A stretch of DNA of 20,439 nt from Alangreenwoodia sp964438605 (GTDB lineage: Bacteria > Bacillota > Clostridia > Peptostreptococcales > Anaerovoracaceae), in the NCBI GenBank assembly GCA_964438605.1, contig CAYTKT010000041.1, positions 1-20,439 on the forward strand, read 5' to 3'. Every line of letters starts with the position of its first letter. Positions within the stretch are counted from its first letter, which is position 1. The notes beneath the pieces are model-generated. The model was not told the DNA's origin. It did no database searches and saw only the letters and a list, made by a program, of their open reading frames with translations. The position numbers and the translations under genes are program-made. Positions 14,901 to 20,439 of the stretch are shown one piece after another.

Positions 14901-16778
14901 CTATTTTAAATCCATATTGTCCTGCCGCCTGATTTTTTTCGTCGTCGTCCTTACAAAATCTTCCTTCCTGACGAAAACATCGCTGATGCGTTTATAGCTG
15001 GCAAGCTCCATATTCAAGTCTCCGATCACCCCTCTCATCAGCTCATACATTTCATTCTCATCCGGAATCCGTCCCATCGTTTCCTTAATATATTCCAGAT
15101 CAGGCAGCACCTGAACGCCCACGTGTTCCTCATTATTCCGCACCGACGTAAACACCATGGAATCCGCAATATACGGACTTGCGTTAATATAAAGTTCAAT
15201 CTCCTCAGGATACACATTTTCACCCGTCTTGGTAACGATCACATTCTTCTTTCTGCCTGTCAGATAAAGCCAGCCATCCGGGTCTTCAAATCCGAGATCC
15301 CCCGTATGAAACCAGCCGTCCTCAGTCAGAACAGCCGCTGTTTCCTCCGGCATATTATAATAACCCAGCATTACATTAGGCCCGCGGTATAAAACCTCAC
15401 CAATGCCATTCTCATCCTTGTCAATAATCTTTATATCCCCGCTTTTCACAGGCACTCCAACGGAGCCAGCCTTTTTATAACGAACTTTGCAATTCTGCGG
15501 CGTTCCCGAAATCAGCGGCGTACATTCCGTCATGCCATAGCCTTGAAGAATCGTTATGCCCAGATCCTCAAATCCTCTGAAAATATTCGGTGAAATCGCC
15601 GCCGCGCCCGTAATCAGCATCCGCAGTTTCCCGCCCAGTTCGTTATAAATCTGAGAAAACAGTCTCCGGCTCATATCGATTCCAAACGCCTTTAACTTGT
15701 TATTTATTTTAATCGCCCTGTGCAGCGTTTTTTCCTTCCCCTGCTTTTTCACCTGCTTCCAGATTCGGGAATAAATCATTTCAAAGACAAGCGGCACTCC
15801 GATCAAAATAGTATTCTGCGCTTCCTTCAAATTCTGGAGAATATATTTCAAGCCCTCACAAAAAGCCGTACTCGCGCCGCGATAAAGAATCAGCAGCATC
15901 CCAAACGTACATTCATATGTATGATGAATCGGCAGAATCGACAGCGTTTTGTCAGATTCCAAAACATGCGCCATTCCGCAAACATCCATAATATTCGATG
16001 TAATATTGCGATGACTCAGCATCGTCCCCTTTGGATTGCCCGTTGTCCCCGACGTAAACAAAAGAACAGACATTACATCAGGATCGGGATTCTGCTGCGT
16101 AAAACGCGTATCGCCGCCGGCCAGCAGTTCCTCACCCTGCGCCAGCAGTCTGCGCCAAACATAATACCTGACGCCGTCCTGTGCAATTCTGCCGCTGTCC
16201 GCATCCGATCCGCTTTCTCCATCGCTCACACTTCCCGCGGTTTTTCCATTTTCCTGGTTCCACGCGCCGTTTCCAATGCCGTCTGGAATTTCAAGCTCTG
16301 TCTTGGGTTTCTCATCAAGAGATGTCCTGTCGCCATAAAACTCCATCAAAATAATATTTTTCAGCCTTCCAATCCCCTCCAGGCTTTTACTTTCCGGCGC
16401 CGTACAAAAAATCGTATCACATTCCGCGACATTCAGCAGATTTTCGATCTCCTGTCCCGACAAATCCTTATCAATCGGCACAACGACACCCGTCCCGTTG
16501 ACGACAGCCATATAAGTGACGATCCACTCATAACAGTTCTGCCCCATGACGGCAATCCGCTGGCCCTGCAGCCCCATCTCGGCCAGCATCGTCCCGATCG
16601 AATCGACATCGCGCTTCAGCAGTCTGTAGGAAATCGGCTCATAAGGCGCACCTTTCCTCTGCTTCACCCAGAACGCCGGATTGTCCGCGTAAAGTTCCAC
16701 GCTGCCGTTCAGCAGTTCTTTTATCGTCTCGACCGGACGAATATCCGTATACCAATACTTGTCATTTTCAGATCTCAT
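14901..16778 (-). CDS. Long-chain fatty acid-CoA ligase (AMP-forming)
   Basis: This adenylate-forming enzyme activates fatty acids to acyl-CoA via acyl-AMP, for lipid turnover or recycling, at the membrane or in the cytosol. The 625 residues carry the P-loop-like LLFTSGTTGNPKGTM (239-253), GYGMTECTP, the TGDLG hinge region, and YLTGRKKNVIVTKTGENV with the linker to the C-terminal domain. This matches the bacterial FadD15/long-chain group. AAAGGAG before ATG 16778 supports the start. Residues ~155-203 form a Gly/Ser/Asp-rich insert absent from ordinary members, in line with inserts in other enzymes of this window. A consensus promoter lies at 16844-16872. A GTGAA-(6)-TTCAC dyad (16809-16824) in the leader could be an operator. 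Confidence 0.93.
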   Translation of the reverse strand: MRSENDKYWYTDIRPVETIKELLNGSVELYADNPAFWVKQRKGAPYEPISYRLLKRDVDSIGTMLAEMGLQGQRIAVMGQNCYEWIVTYMAVVNGTGVVVPIDKDLSGQEIENLLNVAECDTIFCTAPESKSLEGIGRLKNIILMEFYGDRTSLDEKPKTELEIPDGIGNGAWNQENGKTAGSVSDGESGSDADSGRIAQDGVRYYVWRRLLAQGEELLAGGDTRFTQQNPDPDVMSVLLFTSGTTGNPKGTMLSHRNITSNIMDVCGMAHVLESDKTLSILPIHHTYECTFGMLLILYRGASTAFCEGLKYILQNLKEAQNTILIGVPLVFEMIYSRIWKQVKKQGKEKTLHRAIKINNKLKAFGIDMSRRLFSQIYNELGGKLRMLITGAAAISPNIFRGFEDLGITILQGYGMTECTPLISGTPQNCKVRYKKAGSVGVPVKSGDIKIIDKDENGIGEVLYRGPNVMLGYYNMPEETAAVLTEDGWFHTGDLGFEDPDGWLYLTGRKKNVIVTKTGENVYPEEIELYINASPYIADSMVFTSVRNNEEHVGVQVLPDLEYIKETMGRIPDENEMYELMRGVIGDLNMELASYKRISDVFVRKEDFVRTTTKKIRRQDNMDLK

Positions 16779-16808
16779 ATTTTCTCCTTTATTTTTATTT
16801 CACCACCG

Positions 16809-16824
16809 GTGAATATGACTTCAC
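16809..16824. promoter_or_regulatory. Possible operator dyad in the synthetase leader
   Basis: GTGAA (16809-16813) and TTCAC (16820-16824) are symmetric around six bases, between the -10 box and the ribosome site of the synthetase gene. A further TTCACTGTGA-like motif lies at 16856-16865 in the promoter spacer. A TetR- or GntR-type repressor could bind, but none is encoded in this window. Confidence 0.3.
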
Positions 16825-16843
16825 AAAAACACGATATATCTAA

Positions 16844-16872
16844 ATTATAATTACTTCACTGTGATTTTGCAA
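16844..16872 (-). promoter_or_regulatory. Promoter of the acyl-CoA synthetase
   Basis: On the minus strand TTGCAA (16872-16867) and a perfect TATAAT (16849-16844) are 17 bases apart, about 65 bases before the start codon. Confidence 0.8.
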
Positions 16873-16889
16873 TTACTATTATCATTTCT

Positions 16890-16908
16890 CATGGTTTTTT
16901 AAACCATG
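16890..16908. other. Small perfect hairpin
   Basis: CATGGTTT (16890-16897) pairs with AAACCATG (16901-16908) across a 3-nt loop. It lies between the synthetase promoter and a possible minus-strand small gene, followed on + by a T-rich stretch. It may be a weak terminator or an operator. Confidence 0.35.
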
Positions 16909-16938
16909 TTTATGTTTTCTCTGCATATCTCTTAATTT

Positions 16939-17127
16939 TCACGCTTTTGAGCCATCTTCAGCCTGTTCCTTCCGCAAAATATGCGGCCCGTCCTCTCCAT
17001 TTCCGCTGTAAAAACATTTTTTCACAACATCGCCAAAGCCCGCACCCCCTTTTTCTGCGTCTGCGGAATATTTCACGACCGATTCTCCGATCTGACGACA
17101 GAAGAACCACATTCCCTTTTTCCACAT
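16939..17127 (-). CDS. Possible 62-residue protein, unknown
   Basis: A minus-strand frame starts at ATG 17127 (MWKKGMWFFCRQIGESVV) with AGGAAG about nine bases upstream and ends at 16939. The composition (Lys, Glu, Gly, Cys) is protein-like but no family is recognised. The frame covers part of two imperfect ~28-nt direct repeats (17042-17069 and 17109-17136) sharing CCCTTTTT and TCTGCGGAAT, which could equally mean that this is non-coding repeat sequence. It is weakly supported. The rest of the interval 16779-17249 holds only the synthetase promoter region and the hairpin at 16890. Confidence 0.25.
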   Translation of the reverse strand: MWKKGMWFFCRQIGESVVKYSADAEKGGAGFGDVVKKCFYSGNGEDGPHILRKEQAEDGSKA

Positions 17128-17249
17128 CTGCGGAATGCTTCCTAACAAAGCATATCCGAAAATCCGTGATATTTCTTGGAAAATGAAAATATAATCATGA
17201 TATGAGACAATCTGTATGAATATGAATCCATGTAAATAGGAGGAAAAAC

Positions 17250-17860
17250 GTGAAAAATTATAAAATTCTGTCATTTATTTTATGCTTTGCTCTGGCCATA
17301 GCCCAGCTTTCCGTATCCGTCTTTCCAGCCGAAGCTGCGGGAACTGTCACAGAAGTCCAGGAAAAAACTTCAAAAACAGAAACTAATGATGCCGCTATCA
17401 ATTCTTCTAAAAACGGTGCCGCCGATCCCGGTGCGGCAGGGGCAGCGAATCCCGCTGACCCTGCCGCATCTGCCAGCCGAACTCAATCGGCTTCTTCCGC
17501 CGACTCGGCCGGTTCGGCTGATTCCGCAGCTTCTGCCGGTGCCGCCGATTCTGCAAACCCGGCAAATGCGACCGATTCGGCTGATACTTCAGATTCCGCC
17601 AGTACAGCAAATTCCGCTGAAACGGCCAGTATAACTAACTCGAAAAGCCATTCCAAAACCGGCAGCTCAGACGGTTCAGACAATTCTGCCAGCCAGCCCG
17701 GTTCTGCGGAGGGCGGCTCAGATTCCGTAACTCCGGCTGAGACGTCAGAGCTGGGAATCCAGGCGACTTCCGCCGTCCTCATCGACGCTGACAGCGGCTT
17801 TGAATAGCATTTTACAGCATTATTCTGAAAAAACTGCCGCAAAATCCGGATGAAGCAGTA
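17250..17860 (+). pseudogene. Truncated DacA-like D,D-carboxypeptidase relic with Ser/Ala linker
   Basis: The reading starts at GTG 17250, six bases after AGGAGG, and opens with a clear signal peptide (MKNYKILSFILCFALAIAQL, cleavage near AEAA, residue 30). A linker of ~130 residues very rich in Ser, Ala, Asp and Asn follows. It ends in SAVLIDADSGFE, which matches the start of the penicillin-binding D-Ala-D-Ala carboxypeptidase domain (SA.LIDA.SG). A TAG at 17805-17807 ends it at 185 residues. Just downstream other frames give YS...LKKLP (17825-17850), recalling LY..N...KLPPAS that precedes the catalytic SxxK. The domain therefore seems frameshifted and then lost. The secreted linker-only peptide might still be made. 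The downstream bases to ~18030 show no clear continuation. Confidence 0.65.
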
Positions 17861-18039
17861 TACAGAAATACTTTAATGGTCAAAATTATAATTGACACAC
17901 CGGCAACATCAGCATCCCTCATTTTTGCAGAAAAGATACGATCCCAAAGGGATACTGTTCAAATCTTTGTACGACTGACACACAGCTTGCCGCATAATTT
18001 CCATGTAATTACTGCAAACTATTACAATAGTATTCTAAA

Positions 18040-18068
18040 TTGCACAAAACTGAATTTCATGATATAAT
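18040..18068 (+). promoter_or_regulatory. Promoter of the LTA synthase gene
   Basis: TTGCAC (18040-18045) and a perfect TATAAT (18063-18068) are exactly 17 bases apart. Transcription should start near 18075 and produce a leader of about 335 nt. Confidence 0.8.
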
Positions 18069-18080
18069 GAGGGCTACTCC

Positions 18081-18119
18081 TGCGGCAGCGCCGCGATAAC
18101 GTATCGCGGCGCTGCCGCA
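18081..18119 (+). promoter_or_regulatory. Perfect 18-bp hairpin at the 5' end of the LTA synthase leader
   Basis: TGCGGCAGCGCCGCGATA (18081-18098) and its exact complement (18102-18119) are separated by only ACG. The stem starts a few bases after the predicted transcription start. No T-run follows, so it is unlikely to be a terminator; a 5' mRNA stabiliser or regulatory structure fits better. Confidence 0.8.
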
Positions 18120-18122
18120 AAG

Positions 18123-18219
18123 AATCAGACGTTCCACGCTGTACCGCATCTGTTTCCCCACGAACTCGATACGACCTGCAGAGCAAACTGTACAGCGCTG
18201 CCTAACCCGGCGTCTGATT
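18123..18219 (+). ncRNA. Candidate structured leader element
   Basis: Two nested inverted repeats are visible. AATCAGACG (18123-18131) pairs with CGTCTGATT (18211-18219), and inside it GCTGTAC (18138-18144) pairs with GTACAGC (18190-18196). Both are perfect and properly nested, enclosing a 45-nt inner region. This organisation resembles a riboswitch or protein-binding leader. No known riboswitch consensus was recognised. Confidence 0.45.
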
Positions 18220-18222
18220 TTC

Positions 18223-18414
18223 ATGCATATCAGAATTCATGCTGCGTCGCCAGAGCAGCCAAGCAGCGCCAAAAGCGCCAAATCAGATAAAACTTTCACG
18301 CGGTACAAATACACATTTGACAGCATGTATAAGGAGGGCAGCACCTCGCTTCCCTCCCTCGCGCAAAACGCACAAACGCGTATCATTCCACGCGATACAC
18401 AGAGGAATCAATGA
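18223..18414 (+). CDS. Possible leader frame overlapping the LTA synthase start
   Basis: A 63-codon frame (MHIRIHAASPEQ...) ends with TGA at 18412-18414, overlapping the LTA synthase ATG (18411) in an ATGA arrangement typical of translational coupling. A shorter version starts at ATG 18325 (MYKEGSTSLPSLAQ). Neither start has a convincing ribosome site, and the sequence matches no known family. A GGAGGG/CCCTCC hairpin (18333-18338 with 18352-18357) lies inside. It may be a regulatory leader peptide or a chance frame. Confidence 0.25.
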   Translation: MHIRIHAASPEQPSSAKSAKSDKTFTRYKYTFDSMYKEGSTSLPSLAQNAQTRIIPRDTQRNQ

Positions 18415-20381
18415 GACATCAACTGCAAAAGCATACAAATAAAAACAGTCTGTCAAACACCGTTCTTACCGTCGCACTGCTGCTGGCGGGCTCCATTCTC
18501 ATTTTTCTGGCCGTACAAATCGTTGCGACACAGAGCCTTTCGGAAACTCCGACCTGGATTCTTCGCCATCCATTAACATCCTTGACCAGCATCGCCGCCA
18601 TTTTCGTCGTCTCCGCCTCATTCTACGGGCTGACCGGCCGCCCCACTCCATCCTTTCTGCTGACAGGCGTTCCCGCCCTTGTGCTCTGCGTCATCAGCTA
18701 CTTCAAAACAGCCATCAATGGCATCCCGCTGCTGATCACAGATTTCAGCTTTGCCGGCAGTCTTGCTGAAATCCTCGGCTTCGCCTTTCCCCAGCTCAGA
18801 CCCACCGTTGAGATTACCGCATCCGTCCTGATCATCACGGCGACTGATATTTTAATTCACACAGTAGACAAACGCAAAAAACTCCGCTTCTCTTTCTGGC
18901 CCGGACGCGCCGTCCTTCTTACCGTTTCATCATGCCTGACGGCACTCTGCCTTTTTACCGGTCTTTTCCTTACTCCGGCAGCCGATGCCGCCCGTGGACT
19001 TTCCCAGCAGGAACGCATCAGCGATATGGGATTCCTGCTAGCCTTTTACAGCGCCTATGCCGTTTCCTATGAAGAAAAACACGAACAGATGAACGATACC
19101 ATTGACGAAATCATAAAAGAAATTAACGAACAGAATACCAAAACCCCCGATAAAAACGATACCAAAACTCCGGAAAGCAATTCCGGCGCCGGCGGACAGA
19201 CCGGTTCGGACGACCCGAATCTTTTGACAGAAACAGAAAGCAAAGAAAACCCGTCGTCAGACATCGGCGACCCCGTCGTCATTCTGCTGATGTCTGAGAG
19301 TTTTTTTGATATTTCCCGCCTCGGCGGCATCGAATATCCACAAGATATTACTCCGAATTTCCACCGGCTATCTGAAAACTGCACATCCGGACTGTTTTAC
19401 TCCAACACGTATGCCGGCGGCACGGGATATGTCGAAATGGAAGTCATGACAGGAATCTCCCAGGCAATGCTTCACGAGGCCGATACGCTGACGACGCTTC
19501 CCGACAAAGCTTACAGCAAAATGCCTACACTTGCCGGCGTTCTGAAATCACGCGGTTATCGTACCATATTTATGCACTCGTATACGCCGGTCCTCTATAA
19601 CCGCCAGACGATTTACAGCCAGTTCGGCTTTGATGAAATTATGTTCAGCGACAGCTTTCCGGATAACGCCGAACGGCGCGGCGGCTATATTTCCGATGAC
19701 GCCTTTGCCGACAAGATCATCAGCATCTTTAACGAAAATGACGAGGGACCTTTTTTTCTGTCAGCAGTTTCCATGGAAAATCACCAGCCGTATACCGACG
19801 ATAAATTTGACGCAAAAACTGATTTTCATATCGAAAGCGACTGTCTGAACGAGACAAACCTTGAAGCTGTCAGGAATTATGCCATCGGCCTGCACGACGC
19901 CTGTCTCGGAAAACTGACCGACTATTTTTCCGCACAGAAACGACCTGTGATGCTCATTTTCTTCGGCGATCATCTGCCGAATCTCGGCACGGAATACACC
20001 GACAACGCCTACACGAACAGCGGCTACGTATCAGAACAAACAAAAAACTGGACCGGTGAGGACCAGTTTAAAATCCTGACGACAGATTATCTGATCTGGA
20101 CAAATTATGAAAAAACGCCTGCGCCGGATGCCAACGTCAGTGCCACTTACATGGCGACAACGATCATGAAACGTCTGGGCATCCCGCTGACAGGCTATTA
20201 CAAATGGCTTGACGAAAAAATCCGTCCGGAAATAACGCTCCGCCACAACGGCGTGTTCGTCGACGGAGCGTTTCACATTTACGACAGCCTTCCGAAGGAA
20301 AAGTACGACGTGATTCGCCGCTATTCCGCCGTCGTTTACGACATCGTATACGGGGAAAACAGAATTTTTGGAAAAAAATAA
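18411..20381 (+). CDS. LtaS-family polyglycerol-phosphate (lipoteichoic acid) synthase
   Basis: This membrane sulfatase-fold enzyme transfers glycerol phosphate from phosphatidylglycerol to build lipoteichoic-acid-type polymers on the outer face. The 656 residues have about five transmembrane helices in 1-190, then a hydrophilic Lys/Asp/Thr-rich linker (~220-285), then the extracellular catalytic domain. Expected active-site residues are in order: Glu296 (SESFFD), nucleophile Thr338 (GGTGYVEMEVMTG), His389 (FMHSY), His458 (ENHQPY) and Asp520-His521 (FFGDHLP). Their spacing matches S. aureus LtaS. Thr338 lies in the GG(G)T..EFEVLTG-type context of clostridial relatives. AGAGGAA precedes ATG 18411. 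The long structured leader suggests post-transcriptional control. The dacA relic upstream is also an envelope gene. Confidence 0.92.
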   Translation: MRHQLQKHTNKNSLSNTVLTVALLLAGSILIFLAVQIVATQSLSETPTWILRHPLTSLTSIAAIFVVSASFYGLTGRPTPSFLLTGVPALVLCVISYFKTAINGIPLLITDFSFAGSLAEILGFAFPQLRPTVEITASVLIITATDILIHTVDKRKKLRFSFWPGRAVLLTVSSCLTALCLFTGLFLTPAADAARGLSQQERISDMGFLLAFYSAYAVSYEEKHEQMNDTIDEIIKEINEQNTKTPDKNDTKTPESNSGAGGQTGSDDPNLLTETESKENPSSDIGDPVVILLMSESFFDISRLGGIEYPQDITPNFHRLSENCTSGLFYSNTYAGGTGYVEMEVMTGISQAMLHEADTLTTLPDKAYSKMPTLAGVLKSRGYRTIFMHSYTPVLYNRQTIYSQFGFDEIMFSDSFPDNAERRGGYISDDAFADKIISIFNENDEGPFFLSAVSMENHQPYTDDKFDAKTDFHIESDCLNETNLEAVRNYAIGLHDACLGKLTDYFSAQKRPVMLIFFGDHLPNLGTEYTDNAYTNSGYVSEQTKNWTGEDQFKILTTDYLIWTNYEKTPAPDANVSATYMATTIMKRLGIPLTGYYKWLDEKIRPEITLRHNGVFVDGAFHIYDSLPKEKYDVIRRYSAVVYDIVYGENRIFGKK

Positions 20382-20439
20382 AAATTCCTTAATTGCAATT
20401 GCAAATTGAACACTTGAATTAAGTCACCTGCATCTTGAC

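Noticed and set aside
15720..16850. 376-codon open frame on + opposite the acyl-CoA synthetase
   Set aside because: Antisense shadow; it runs through the synthetase promoter and lacks expression signals.
17386..17634. Alternative frames within the Ser/Ala linker region
   Set aside because: Repetitive composition opens several frames. Only the frame with signal peptide and ribosome site is credible.
18123..18219. Known riboswitch (c-di-GMP type I) in the LTA synthase leader
   Set aside because: Short words such as GCAAAC and CCTAA occur, but their order and the surrounding stems do not match the class consensus.
18061..18225. Minus-strand frame of 54 codons starting at 18225
   Set aside because: It has no ribosome site and its codons run through the perfect hairpin; the region is better explained as structured leader of the + strand gene.

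Overview
The window looks like a chromosomal segment of a low-to-mid GC anaerobic Firmicute of the class Clostridia. The basis is AGGAGG-type ribosome binding sites throughout, a fermentative bifunctional AdhE, the typical clostridial neighbourhood hemW-lepA-(spoIIP-gpr)-rpsT, and an LtaS-type polyglycerol-phosphate synthase. The genus cannot be fixed from the sequence. The lineage probably no longer sporulates: what remains of gpr and spoIIP is one deleted, frameshifted chimera.

Layout. 1-5.1 kb is an adhE locus with three related genes: a broken paralog on + (92-1205, internal deletion plus frameshift), an open but catalytically dead alcohol-dehydrogenase-like paralog on - (1384-2187), and one intact 923-residue AdhE on - (2322-5093). 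A 560-base leader/intergenic region with a G9 tract lies upstream of the intact gene. 5.6-10.7 kb on - holds hemW (enlarged by low-complexity inserts), a 120-bp tandem duplication of the lepA 3' end, lepA, a 79-residue exported or anchored protein and the gpr/spoIIP relic. rpsT (11008-11277, +) diverges from that block. 11.3-12.1 kb holds terminator-like hairpins, a 40-residue membrane peptide gene on -, and a second copy of the promoter module found upstream of the gpr relic. 12.1-14.3 kb on - has an M20D amidohydrolase and a guanylate-kinase-like protein. 14.9-16.8 kb on - is a long-chain acyl-CoA synthetase. On + follow a truncated dacA-like relic (17250 to about 17860) and an LtaS-family synthase (18411-20381) behind a leader of about 335 bases rich in perfect hairpins.

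Themes. (1) Gene decay is common: adhE paralogs, gpr/spoIIP, dacA and a duplicated lepA tail. (2) Several otherwise normal enzymes (HemW, M20D amidohydrolase, acyl-CoA synthetase) carry in-frame Ala/Gly/Ser/Gln-rich inserts, and three of the inserts contain or border long palindromes of 36-45 nt, reminiscent of palindromic elements that insert in frame. (3) Strong hairpins are unusually frequent between genes. No CRISPR array, tRNA, rRNA, complete insertion sequence or recognisable defence system was seen. The functional core is fermentation to ethanol, heme handling, translation and envelope or lipid metabolism.
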